From Pseudomonas syringae CC1557 (lineage in GTDB: Bacteria > Pseudomonadota > Gammaproteobacteria > Pseudomonadales > Pseudomonadaceae): a DNA stretch of 64,000 nucleotides. Both the position numbers and the translations under genes were made by a program. The stretch covers positions 4,465,501 through 4,529,500 of the forward strand of contig NZ_CP007014.1 of assembly GCF_000452705.1 (NCBI RefSeq). Direction: 5' to 3'. The first letter of the stretch is position 1. Each line of letters starts with the position of its first letter. Positions 10,689 through 19,050 of the stretch are shown here, piece after piece. The notes under the pieces were generated by a model. The model had not been told where the DNA came from, searched no databases, and saw only the letters and a program-made list of their open reading frames with translations.

Positions 10689-10754
10689 GAGCTGCAAGCT
10701 GCAAGTAAAAGCAACAGCTCTCCTCTTGATGCCTGCAGCTTACAACTGCTTTTA
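10689..10754. repeat. REP-like intergenic palindrome (GCTGCAAG type)
   Basis: AGCTGCAAGCTGCAAGT (10690-10706) faces CTGCAGCTTACAACTGCTTT further on, forming an imperfect hairpin. The same 17 bases recur exactly at 58808-58824, and related copies lie at 37664-37710 and 43703-43774. It is an interspersed repeat family between genes. Confidence 0.65.
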
Positions 10755-10825
10755 TGGCCTGCCACGGCCCGCAAGGGCTATACTTATCGGCTTTCCCGAA
10801 TTAATGCCACAGGTTCCCCCCGCGC

Positions 10826-13672
10826 ATGGACAAGACCTACCAGCCGCACGCCATTGAAACTTCCTGGTATCAGACCTGGGAGTCCGAGAATTACTTCGCT
10901 CCGCAAGGTGCGGGTGACTCGTACACCATCATGATCCCGCCGCCGAACGTCACCGGCAGCCTGCACATGGGTCACGGTTTCAACAACGCGATCATGGACG
11001 CGCTGATCCGTTTCCGTCGCATGCAGGGTCGCAATACCCTGTGGCAACCGGGTACCGACCACGCCGGTATCGCCACGCAGATGCTGGTGGAGCGTCGTCT
11101 CGAAGCACAAGGCATCAGCCGTCACGAGCTGGGCCGCGAGAAGTTTCTGGACAAGATCTGGGAGTGGAAGGCCGAGTCCGGTGGCAACATCAGCCGTCAG
11201 ATCCGTCGCCTGGGTTCGTCGGTCGACTGGACCCGTGAGCGTTTCACCATGGACGACGGCCTGTCCGACGCTGTGAAAGAAGCCTTCGTGCGCCTGCATG
11301 AAGACGGCCTGATCTATCGTGGCAAGCGACTGGTCAACTGGGACACCAAGCTGCACACCGCGATTTCCGACCTCGAAGTGGAAAACCACGACGAGAAAGG
11401 CCATCTGTGGAACCTGCGCTATCCACTGGCTGACGGCGCAAAAACCGCTGAAGGCCTGAATTACCTGATCGTCGCCACCACCCGCCCGGAAACCATGCTC
11501 GGTGACGCCGCTGTTGCGGTGAACCCGGAAGACGAGCGCTACAAGGCACTGATCGGAAAATTCGTCGAACTGCCGCTGGTTGGCCGCCGCATTCCGATCA
11601 TCGCCGATGATTACTGCGACCCTGAATTCGGCACCGGCTGCGTAAAAATTACCCCGGCTCACGATTTCAACGACTACGAAGTCGGCAAGCGCCATAACCT
11701 GCCGCTGCTGAACATCTTCGACAAGAATGCCAGCGTTCTGCCTGCTGCTCAGGTGTTCAACCTTGATGGCACGCTGAACGAAAGCGTCGACGGCAGCCTG
11801 CCTGCGGCCTACGCCGGCCTTGACCGTTTTGAAGCCCGCAAACAGATCGTTGCTGCATTCGACGCCGCTGGCCTGCTGGTCAGCGTCGATGATCACGCGC
11901 TGAAAGTACCGAAAGGCGACCGCTCCGGCACCATCATCGAGCCGTGGCTGACGGATCAGTGGTACGTGTCCACCAAACCGCTGGCCGAACCTGCGATTGC
12001 CGCTGTCGAAGACGGCCGTATAGCGTTCGTGCCCAAGCAGTACGAAAACATGTATTTCTCGTGGATGCGTGACATCCAGGACTGGTGCATCAGCCGTCAG
12101 CTCTGGTGGGGCCACCGCATCCCGGCCTGGTACGACGAGTCCGGCAAGGTCTACGTCGGCCGCGACGAAGCCGAAGTGCGTGCCAAGCACAATCTTGCTC
12201 CCGAGGTTGTGCTGCAACAGGACAACGACGTACTCGACACTTGGTTCAGCTCGGGGCTGTGGACCTTCTCCACGCTCGGCTGGCCGGAAAAGACCAAAGC
12301 GCTGGAAACCTTCCACTCCACCGACGTGCTGGTCACCGGTTTCGACATCATTTTCTTCTGGGTCGCCCGGATGATCATGCTGACCATGCACCTGGTGAAG
12401 AACGAGGACGGCACACCGCAAGTTCCGTTCAAGACGGTTTACGTCCACGGCCTGGTGCGTGATGGTCAGGGCCAGAAGATGTCCAAGTCCAAGGGCAACG
12501 TCCTCGACCCGCTGGACATTGTTGACGGTATCGACCTGGAAACCCTGGTGCAGAAACGCACCAATGGCCTGATGCAGCCGCAACTGGCGAAGAAGATCGA
12601 GAAGCAGACCCGTCAGGAATTCGCCGATGGCATCGCCAGCTACGGCACCGACGCCCTGCGCTTCACCTTCTGTTCTCTGGCATCCACCGGTCGTGACATC
12701 AAGTTCGACATGGGCCGCGTGGAAGGCTACCGCAACTTCTGCAACAAGATCTGGAACGCTGCACGCTACGTGCTGGACAAGGGCGAAGACTGTGGTCAAA
12801 ACGGCGAACCCGTCGAGCTGTCGCTGGCTGATCGCTGGATCATCTCGCAACTGCAACGCACCGAAGCCGAAGTGACCCGTCAACTGGATCAATTCCGCTT
12901 CGACCTCGCCGCGCAGGCGTTGTACGAGTTCATCTGGAACCAGTATTGCGACTGGTATCTGGAGCTGTCCAAGCCCGTGCTGTGGGACGAAACCGCACCG
13001 GTCGAGCGTCAGCGCGGCACGCGTCGCACGCTGGTGCGCGTACTGGAAGTCGCGTTGCGCCTGGCGCATCCGTTCATGCCGTTCATCACCGAGGAAATCT
13101 GGCAGCGCCTCGCGCCGCTGGCCGGTGTGGAAGGCAAGACCATCATGCTGCAGCCTTGGCCAGTGGCCAACGAAGCGCGCATTGATCAGGCTGCCGAAGA
13201 CGACATCGAATGGCTCAAGGGCCTGATGCTCGCCGTGCGTAATATCCGTGGCGAGATGAACATCGGTCCGGGCAAGCCGCTGCAGTTGTTCCTCAAGAAT
13301 GTCAGCGCCGAAGACCAGCGTCGCCTGAGCGAAAACGATTACCTGCTCAAGAAGCTGGCCAAGCTCGAATCCATGACCGTACTGACCGAAGGGGCCGAGG
13401 CGCCGTTGTCGGCCACCGCACTGGTGGGTGACATGGAAGTGCTGGTGCCGATGGCCGGGCTGATCGACAAGGGTGTCGAACTGGCGCGCCTGGACAAGGA
13501 AATCCAGCGCCTGCAAGGCGAGGTGCAACGTGTCGGTGGCAAGCTGTCCAACGCAGCATTCGTCGACAAGGCACCACCTGAAGTCATCGCCAAGGAACGC
13601 GCCAAGCTGACCGAAGCCGAACAGGCACTGGGCAAACTGGCCGAGCAACACGCACGCATAGCCAGCCTGTAA
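10826..13672 (+). CDS. valS: Valyl-tRNA synthetase
   Basis: Class I aminoacyl-tRNA synthetase charging tRNA-Val in the cytoplasm. The 948 residues carry the class I motif HMGH (residues 47-50), the editing domain with the [10 protein letters not shown] stretch, the zinc-free core, and KMSKS (about 551-555) before the anticodon-binding domain. The C-terminal 60-70 residues form the leucine/glutamate-rich coiled coil typical of ValS, which contacts tRNA. The length is normal and the frame intact. It is flanked by a REP-like element upstream and a clear terminator downstream, so it is probably transcribed alone. Confidence 0.97.
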   Translation: MDKTYQPHAIETSWYQTWESENYFAPQGAGDSYTIMIPPPNVTGSLHMGHGFNNAIMDALIRFRRMQGRNTLWQPGTDHAGIATQMLVERRLEAQGISRHELGREKFLDKIWEWKAESGGNISRQIRRLGSSVDWTRERFTMDDGLSDAVKEAFVRLHEDGLIYRGKRLVNWDTKLHTAISDLEVENHDEKGHLWNLRYPLADGAKTAEGLNYLIVATTRPETMLGDAAVAVNPEDERYKALIGKFVELPLVGRRIPIIADDYCDPEFGTGCVKITPAHDFNDYEVGKRHNLPLLNIFDKNASVLPAAQVFNLDGTLNESVDGSLPAAYAGLDRFEARKQIVAAFDAAGLLVSVDDHALKVPKGDRSGTIIEPWLTDQWYVSTKPLAEPAIAAVEDGRIAFVPKQYENMYFSWMRDIQDWCISRQLWWGHRIPAWYDESGKVYVGRDEAEVRAKHNLAPEVVLQQDNDVLDTWFSSGLWTFSTLGWPEKTKALETFHSTDVLVTGFDIIFFWVARMIMLTMHLVKNEDGTPQVPFKTVYVHGLVRDGQGQKMSKSKGNVLDPLDIVDGIDLETLVQKRTNGLMQPQLAKKIEKQTRQEFADGIASYGTDALRFTFCSLASTGRDIKFDMGRVEGYRNFCNKIWNAARYVLDKGEDCGQNGEPVELSLADRWIISQLQRTEAEVTRQLDQFRFDLAAQALYEFIWNQYCDWYLELSKPVLWDETAPVERQRGTRRTLVRVLEVALRLAHPFMPFITEEIWQRLAPLAGVEGKTIMLQPWPVANEARIDQAAEDDIEWLKGLMLAVRNIRGEMNIGPGKPLQLFLKNVSAEDQRRLSENDYLLKKLAKLESMTVLTEGAEAPLSATALVGDMEVLVPMAGLIDKGVELARLDKEIQRLQGEVQRVGGKLSNAAFVDKAPPEVIAKERAKLTEAEQALGKLAEQHARIASL

Positions 13673-13684
13673 GGTGGCCAGACA

Positions 13685-13712
13685 AGCCAGCCCCTATCCG
13701 GGCTGGCTTTTT
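13685..13712 (+). terminator. Terminator of valS
   Basis: Stem AAGCCAGCCC / GGGCTGGCTT around CTATC, ending in TTTTT. It lies 13 bases after the valS stop. Confidence 0.88.
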
Positions 13713-13734
13713 ATTATCTGAAGTTCTGCACTGA

Positions 13735-13778
13735 CTTATTCGCGAGCAAGGCGTATCGCCGCCTTGCTCGCGAATAAG
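13735..13778. repeat. Perfect 19-bp palindrome after valS
   Basis: CTTATTCGCGAGCAAGGCG (13735-13753) and its exact complement (13760-13778) flank a 6-base loop. The core TTCGCGAGCAAG matches the widespread Pseudomonas REP type. It directly follows the valS terminator and precedes rlmF. Confidence 0.75.
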
Positions 13779-13814
13779 CCAGGCCACTCAACAGCACGGC
13801 TGAAAATCGAACCC

Positions 13815-14801
13815 ATGACCGATACCCCAAAACCACCGCGCAAAAAACCTCAGCGGGCAGTAAAGCCTGCCGCGCCGCGTGAAAAGGCCACCTTGCACCC
13901 ACGCAATCGGCATCAGGGGCATTACGATTTTCCGAAGCTGATCAAATCCAGTCCCGAGCTGGCAGCTTTCGTGATTCTCAATCCTTACGGCAAGGAAAGC
14001 ATCGACTTCGCCAACCCGCAGGCGGTACGGGTATTCAATCGTGCATTACTCAAGTCGTTCTATGGCATCGCGCATTGGGATATTCCGGCGGATTATCTGT
14101 GCCCGCCGATTCCGGGGCGTGCGGACTACCTGCACTTTCTCGCTGACCTGCTGGCCGAAGACAACGCCGGTGTGATCCCGCGCGGGCCGTCGGTCAAGGC
14201 ACTGGATATCGGCACGGGCGCCAACTGCATCTACCCGCTGCTGGGACACAGCGACTATGGCTGGCAATTCGTGGGCTCGGACATCGACACCACCGCCATC
14301 GCGGCTGCGACCACCATCGTCAAAGCCAACGGCCTGCACAAGGCGATCACAGTGCGCCAGCAGAGCCATCGCAAACAAATCCTGCTGGGGTTGCTCGACA
14401 ACACCGAACGCTTCGCTGTGAGCCTCTGCAACCCGCCCTTCCACGCCTCGCTGGATGAAGCGCAGCGTGGCAGCCAGCGCAAATGGCGCGCGCTGGGCAA
14501 AGCCGATCCCAAGCGCAAACTGCCGGTGCTCAATTTCGGTGGCCAATCTCAGGAATTGTGGTGCGAAGGCGGCGAGATCGGCTTTGTGACCCAACTGATT
14601 CAGGAAAGCGCCAAACTGCCCGGCCAGGTGGTGTGGTTCAGCACCCTGGTCTCCAAGGCAAGCAACCTGCCTCCGATCCAGAGCGCCCTGAAGAAAGCCG
14701 GCGCGCTTGAGGTAAAAGTCGTGGAAATGGGCCAAGGCCAGAAACAAAGCCGCTTCGTGGCCTGGACCTTTCTCGACAAGGCACAGCGCACGAAGGTCTG
14801 A
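13815..14801 (+). CDS. rlmF: 23S rRNA (adenine-1618 N6)-methyltransferase
   Basis: S-adenosylmethionine-dependent enzyme that methylates A1618 of 23S rRNA (YbiN family). The 328 residues start with a basic, proline-rich tail suited to RNA contact. Then come the SAM-binding [15 protein letters not shown] loop and the N6-adenine catalytic motif NPPF (Asn206-Phe209). The ATG at 13815 gives [11 protein letters not shown]; the frame extends upstream without a better start. It is a single gene, with no close partner on the same strand. Confidence 0.92.
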   Translation: MTDTPKPPRKKPQRAVKPAAPREKATLHPRNRHQGHYDFPKLIKSSPELAAFVILNPYGKESIDFANPQAVRVFNRALLKSFYGIAHWDIPADYLCPPIPGRADYLHFLADLLAEDNAGVIPRGPSVKALDIGTGANCIYPLLGHSDYGWQFVGSDIDTTAIAAATTIVKANGLHKAITVRQQSHRKQILLGLLDNTERFAVSLCNPPFHASLDEAQRGSQRKWRALGKADPKRKLPVLNFGGQSQELWCEGGEIGFVTQLIQESAKLPGQVVWFSTLVSKASNLPPIQSALKKAGALEVKVVEMGQGQKQSRFVAWTFLDKAQRTKV

Positions 14802-14839
14802 CATTTGACTATCGTGCCAATGCTCTGAAGCGTCGGCAT

Positions 14840-14862
14840 GCCGTTCTGGACGCTCTGCGTCC
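14840..14862. repeat. REP-like element (GGACGC-TCT-GCGTCC)
   Basis: Twenty-three bases beginning GCCGTTCTGGACGCT and containing a 6-bp hairpin. The same sequence recurs with one change at 60403-60425. The two copies lie in unrelated intergenic gaps. Confidence 0.6.
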
Positions 14863-14894
14863 GATGCTGCGCGAGGCATCTGACCGAGCGCCCA

Positions 14895-14932
14895 CAAAAA
14901 AGCCGTGCCCGGTTAACCGGTGCACGGCTTTC
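14895..14932 (-). terminator. Terminator of the HU gene
   Basis: Read on the minus strand, a GAAAGCCGTGC stem pairs with GCACGGCTTTTTTG across a GGTTAACC centre. The T run is on the minus side, 17 bases after the HU stop. Confidence 0.85.
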
Positions 14933-14948
14933 TACAGCAAGCGGGCGC

Positions 14949-15230
14949 TTACTTGTTGATCGAGTCGCTCAGCACTTTGGCTGGTACGAACTTGATAACT
15001 TTCTTGGCAGCGATTTCGATGGCGGCGCCAGTCGAAGGATTGCGACCGGTACGCGCTGGACGCTCTGCAACTTTCAGTTTGCCGATACCTGGCAAAGTGA
15101 TTTCCACGCCGTTTTCCAATTGGTCGGCAACAATTTGGCCCAATTGCTCAAGAGCATTACGCGCGGTGGTTTTTGGCGCGTCGATGGCTTCAGCGATATC
15201 GGCGATCAATTGGTCTTTAGTAAGAGCCAT
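14949..15230 (-). CDS. HU-family DNA-binding protein
   Basis: Small basic nucleoid protein that bends DNA as a dimer. The 93 residues carry the family signature GRNPSTGAAIEIAA and the alternating basic/hydrophobic beta-arm. The N-terminus MALTKDQLIADIAEAIDAPK is typical of the third pseudomonad HU copy (HupN) rather than the IHF subunits, though I cannot separate paralogues surely. It is divergent from ndpA, another nucleoid-associated gene. A terminator lies downstream. Confidence 0.93.
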   Translation of the reverse strand: MALTKDQLIADIAEAIDAPKTTARNALEQLGQIVADQLENGVEITLPGIGKLKVAERPARTGRNPSTGAAIEIAAKKVIKFVPAKVLSDSINK

Positions 15231-15623
15231 GGTGGTGTTCCTTCCCTATCAAATTCATTTGGATTGCAGAGCGCAACGTCGGCCAGTAGCCAGGCAAAAA
15301 ACCTCACCAACCGCTAGCAGCCACGATTAATCGCGAAAGTGTAGATACTGAAACCGGGTAATGGTTCGGCCTACGTGTACACAATCTGCATGCTTGACGC
15401 GCTAAGTGCGCAAGACCGCGCAAAACTAGCACAGAGCCGGGCAAATATCCGCTCCTACCTATCCTTTTGGTCAGGTTTTGATGGCAATTGCACAAAAAAC
15501 GCTCAGCGAGCGTCGTTCAAACGTGAAAACCAGCCGGATCAAGGCCGGCAGGCACAGGCGTGCGTTACACTTGGCGCATTGCAACGAGCTGCACGCTCTT
15601 CACCTTTTTCAGCCGAGAAGCCC
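15231..15623. other. Divergent intergenic region HU gene / ndpA
   Basis: About 390 bases with no supported gene. It must contain the HU promoter (leftward) and the ndpA promoter (rightward). The open frame running rightward from 15375 is an upstream extension of ndpA with no good ribosome site. I could not place promoter hexamers confidently. Confidence 0.5.
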
Positions 15624-16625
15624 ATGCCGATCCGCCATTGCATTGTCCACCTGATCGAGAAGAAACCCGACGGTACGCCCGCTGTTCTCCATGCCCGCGA
15701 CTCTGAACTCGCCGAATCCCAGGCAATCGAAAACATGCTGGCTGACCTCAATGAAAGTTATAACGCCAAACAGGGCAAGGCATGGGGCCTGTTCCATCCC
15801 GAGTCTGGCGCGCATCCTTTCAGCGGCTGGCTGAAAGAATACATCGACGGCGGCAGCGACTTCACAGCGTTCTCGCGAGTGGCCGTCGAGCACCTGCAGA
15901 AGCTTATGGAAGAATCCAATCTGTCAGTGGGCGGACACGTTCTGTTTGCCCATTACCAGCAAGGCATGACCGACTACCTGGCCATCGCCCTGCTGCACCA
16001 CAGCGAAGGCGTGGCAGTGAATGCCGAACTGGACGTGACCCCATCCCGGCACCTGGATCTCGGCCAACTGCACCTTGCAGCCCGAATCAATATTTCCGAG
16101 TGGCAAAACAACAAGCAGTCCAAGCAGTACATCTCGTTCATCAAAGGCAAGAATGGCAAGAAGGTCTCGGAGTACTTCCGCGACTTCATCGGCTGCCAGG
16201 AAGGCGTGGACGGCCCGGGCGAAACCCGCACCCTGCTCAAGGCGTTCAGTGACTTCGTCGAAAGCGAAGACCTGCCAGAGGATTCGGCGCGCGAGAAGAC
16301 CAAGACACTGGTCGACTACGCCAGCAGCCAGAGCAAGATGGGCGAACCGATGGGCCTCGAAGAGCTGTCCGAACTGATCGACGAAGAGCGCCCGCGCGCG
16401 TTCTACGATCACATCCGCAACAAGGACTACGGCCTGTCCCCGGAAATCCCGGCGGATAAGCGCACCCTCAATCAGTTTCGCCGCTTCACCGGTCGCGCTG
16501 AAGGTCTGTCGATCAGCTTTGAAGCCCATCTGCTGGGCGACAAGATCGAATACGACGAGACGGCAGGCACCTTGATCATCAAAGGGCTGCCAACCCAACT
16601 GACAGACCAGTTGAAGCGACGGTAA
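15624..16625 (+). CDS. ndpA: Nucleoid-associated protein NdpA/YejK
   Basis: Member of the YejK/NdpA (37-kDa nucleoid-associated) family, abundant chromosome-bound proteins. The 333 residues begin [17 protein letters not shown] and keep the family blocks around [19 protein letters not shown] and [21 protein letters not shown]. The start at 15624 follows GAGAAG. Upstream in-frame codons to 15375 give a serine/arginine-rich non-family stretch. The gene ends 5 bases before the glutaredoxin-like gene. Confidence 0.93.
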   Translation: MPIRHCIVHLIEKKPDGTPAVLHARDSELAESQAIENMLADLNESYNAKQGKAWGLFHPESGAHPFSGWLKEYIDGGSDFTAFSRVAVEHLQKLMEESNLSVGGHVLFAHYQQGMTDYLAIALLHHSEGVAVNAELDVTPSRHLDLGQLHLAARINISEWQNNKQSKQYISFIKGKNGKKVSEYFRDFIGCQEGVDGPGETRTLLKAFSDFVESEDLPEDSAREKTKTLVDYASSQSKMGEPMGLEELSELIDEERPRAFYDHIRNKDYGLSPEIPADKRTLNQFRRFTGRAEGLSISFEAHLLGDKIEYDETAGTLIIKGLPTQLTDQLKRR

Positions 16626-16630
16626 CCCGC

Positions 16631-16981
16631 ATGCTGATGCGCACCCTCAAGAAGTTTGCCCTGATCATGCTGGTCGTGGTCATTTACCAGAACTGGGGCA
16701 GAATCGAGCATTTCGTCAGTCCTCCCCCTGCAGACGTCGTACAAAGCTACAGCCAGGCAAAAGTAGTGATGTACTCCACTGACTGGTGCGGCTACTGCAA
16801 ACAGACCCGGCGTTTTCTGGACAGCAAGGGGATTGCGTATCAGGAGTTCGACATCGAGAAGTCCGAACAAGGCCGCAAGGCTTATGAGGCACTGGGCGGT
16901 AGAGGCATCCCGCTGATCGATGTCAACGGCACCCTGATCCGGGGTTTCGCCCCGGATGAGATATTGGCGGCGTTGAAGTAG
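16631..16981 (+). CDS. Membrane-anchored glutaredoxin-like protein
   Basis: A 116-residue product with one N-terminal hydrophobic segment (residues 8-19) followed by a glutaredoxin fold. The active site is C53-G-Y-C56 in STDWCGYCKQTR, the cis-proline is Pro93 (GRGIPLI), and the C-terminal RGFAPDEI helix is kept. A redox-active dithiol protein tethered to the inner membrane is expected; the positive N-terminal residues (R4, K7, K8) would stay inside and place the domain in the periplasm. An alternative start at 16637 removes two residues. The 5-base gap to ndpA implies one transcript, but the functional link is unknown. Confidence 0.85.
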   Translation: MLMRTLKKFALIMLVVVIYQNWGRIEHFVSPPPADVVQSYSQAKVVMYSTDWCGYCKQTRRFLDSKGIAYQEFDIEKSEQGRKAYEALGGRGIPLIDVNGTLIRGFAPDEILAALK

Positions 16982-17092
16982 GACGAAAACCAGAGTAATG
17001 CGTGAAGCACATACATGTGCGCCGTGCAGGTCAGACACTGGAGCGTCAGCCTTCGCTGCTTTGCTTTGTTCCGGCCAACAACGATTTTAGGC

Positions 17093-17362
17093 CTATAACA
17101 CCCGCACATCCATAGCATGGCTGGCTACACCCTGACAGCCGCACGCCAGCCGATGGCCGTGCAGCACCATCGGGATGCCGTTCAGTTTTCGGGAGGGGTG
17201 GCCTTCGATAAAGGCGAACTCACCCGAATGAAGCGGGCAGGTGGCTTTGTCGCCTAGCACCGCCGGTGGCTTGCCGTTGATGGTGTAGGTGCCTGCCAGT
17301 TGGCAGGAGACCACTCGGCCACCACTGCTGGTGGTGTCGCCCAGGTAGACCGGATAGCTCAC
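17093..17362 (-). CDS. PAAR-domain type VI spike-tip protein
   Basis: An 89-residue PAAR protein that would cap the VgrG spike of the type VI secretion system. The zinc-site pattern is visible: Cys42 in GDKATCPLHSG, and the His and Cys residues of LHGHRLACGC near the end. The fold is not extended by any toxin domain. The start is GTG, overlapping the preceding stop as GTGA, so it is translated last in the vgrG - lipase - adaptor - PAAR operon. No terminator was recognised before ndpA's partner gene, which ends 111 bases away in convergent orientation. Confidence 0.88.
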   Translation of the reverse strand: MSYPVYLGDTTSSGGRVVSCQLAGTYTINGKPPAVLGDKATCPLHSGEFAFIEGHPSRKLNGIPMVLHGHRLACGCQGVASHAMDVRVL

Positions 17363-19050
17363 TTTGCAGATGCCCCGCCGGTTGGCGAGCCGAAGGTGAA
17401 CGGATCTGCGCCACGGTTCTGGCTGTTCCTCGATTTACGGGCCTCATCGGGCGGGCGGACCATTTGTACGGTCAGGCTGCCATCTGTGCCTGCATATACC
17501 ACAGCACTGACGCCACCGTCCTTGTAACTGGCGATGGTCGCCAGATTGATCTCGACCAGCGCACCGCTGACACCGGTGTTACCCAGACGACGACCGATGT
17601 CGTAACCCTCTTCGACATTGCCCAGTTCAAGACCGTGGCCGTCCTTGTTCAGGTCATGCAGGGCGTTGTTCAGGGCGATTTCGGCTTCCGGGTTGTTCGT
17701 GCTGTCGTAGAACACCCGCACAGGTTTTTGACCGTCGGGCAAGGTGTCCAGCGCTTGCACCCAGGCGGCTTGCAGCGCTTTGCCTTGCAAGGCAGGTTTC
17801 AGGCGCTTGCCGTTTTCATCCTGCATGGGCGCCTTGATCGGACGATGCAGGTAGCCGAGCACCGGCGCAGCATCGAACTCTTTGACCTGATTCTGACCCC
17901 AGCGAATGGGTAACCAGGGGGAGGGCTCGAAATTGCCGGGACCACGGTTGCTGATGGTTTTCCAAAGGGTGGGGAGTTGGGCTTTCCAGTAGGCTGTGGA
18001 CATGGTGCCGGGGGCGTAGGGGGTTTCAACGCCTTTGGCGCTCTCCGCGCTTTCATACCAGTCCACGAATGCTTTATCACGGTTCCAGTAAAAAGCCCAA
18101 AGCTTGCCCAAGTCCGTCCCCTTATTCTGGTTGTCCTCTGCTTCATTGGTGGCGTAAGGACGAATATAGCGGTCTACTCGATCCGAGCGGGTGACAAGTA
18201 TGCCTGTCATGCTTTCGAATATTGTGGGGACGACTTGGGCGTTTTTTGGCAGGCCGGGGGTACCACGTTTACGGTAAATATCTCGTGTGACATCGCCGTC
18301 CTGACTAACGATCAACGCTTGTGGGACCTTCGGATTATCATTGAAGAACTGAAACAGTCGTTCGATCATGGCCTGAGCATGGCTGGTGCTCTCATCGTCT
18401 TGCCACAGGAAGAGTGTAACTCCCAGGGTTGCCGCATTACGGCCGGCGTTAATCAGGTTTGCGGCTCTGTAGGGTTTTTCATAGGGGTTAGGAGGGCCGA
18501 GCGCAAACACTGGAATTGGCCAGTACGCTACTGATTCGCTCGCTGAATGTTTGAAAGCGACTTTTATCTTTATATCTGCGCTGATCTCTCTTGAGTCCAG
18601 CGAAGGGTCATAGTCCATAGGATCTCGTGAGAAGACAGAGATGAAATTGTTGTGTTTCTTTTTTATGACATCCCAGATTTCAGACTGATGATCTTTATAA
18701 ATGCCTACTCCTGCACCTCGGATCTCCAGCGAATAGGTCCGCTCTCGAGATGCCTGCTGCTCTGCATTCTGAGTAATTACTGTGGATTTGTAAGCGGCCA
18801 GTTCCGTTTTTTCGTGAGCGACCGCCTTTCCCCACCAATGTCCGCTGTAAGCCAGCAGAGCGGTACCCAAGATCCCTGCAATACCCAAGCGCAGTACTGA
18901 GTGCAGATCACGAAGTTCCATGTTGGTCTCCTGTGCTTTCAAGTAAACAATCAGAACAAAGCCGAACCACAGAGTCAGCATTATTCCGATTGTCCAGAGG
19001 TAGGGCTTAAGTTTTGGACGCAGCGAAGATTTTTGTCCTGTAACTCTCAC
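17359..19050 (-). CDS. DUF2875 protein, Tla3-type lipase adaptor
   Basis: A 563-residue protein with two hydrophobic segments near the N-terminus (about residues 15-34 and 50-68), then a large soluble part. The family, DUF2875, includes Tla3, which in P. aeruginosa loads the Tle3 lipase onto the tail of VgrG2b. The same gene order here (vgrG, lipase, DUF2875) supports that role. The start is a GTG overlapping the lipase stop as GTGA, and the end overlaps the PAAR start the same way. Several stretches, such as 18541-18700, look AT-richer than neighbouring core genes, in line with an accessory origin. The membrane segments are not what a purely cytosolic adaptor would need. Confidence 0.82.
   Translation of the reverse strand: MRVTGQKSSLRPKLKPYLWTIGIMLTLWFGFVLIVYLKAQETNMELRDLHSVLRLGIAGILGTALLAYSGHWWGKAVAHEKTELAAYKSTVITQNAEQQASRERTYSLEIRGAGVGIYKDHQSEIWDVIKKKHNNFISVFSRDPMDYDPSLDSREISADIKIKVAFKHSASESVAYWPIPVFALGPPNPYEKPYRAANLINAGRNAATLGVTLFLWQDDESTSHAQAMIERLFQFFNDNPKVPQALIVSQDGDVTRDIYRKRGTPGLPKNAQVVPTIFESMTGILVTRSDRVDRYIRPYATNEAEDNQNKGTDLGKLWAFYWNRDKAFVDWYESAESAKGVETPYAPGTMSTAYWKAQLPTLWKTISNRGPGNFEPSPWLPIRWGQNQVKEFDAAPVLGYLHRPIKAPMQDENGKRLKPALQGKALQAAWVQALDTLPDGQKPVRVFYDSTNNPEAEIALNNALHDLNKDGHGLELGNVEEGYDIGRRLGNTGVSGALVEINLATIASYKDGGVSAVVYAGTDGSLTVQMVRPPDEARKSRNSQNRGADPFTFGSPTGGASAK

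Noticed and set aside
10784..13651. A 955-codon open frame antisense to valS
   Set aside because: It is the shadow frame of a GC-rich gene: it lies almost entirely within valS, has no ribosome site and its residues are of low-complexity shadow type ([12 protein letters not shown] and the like).
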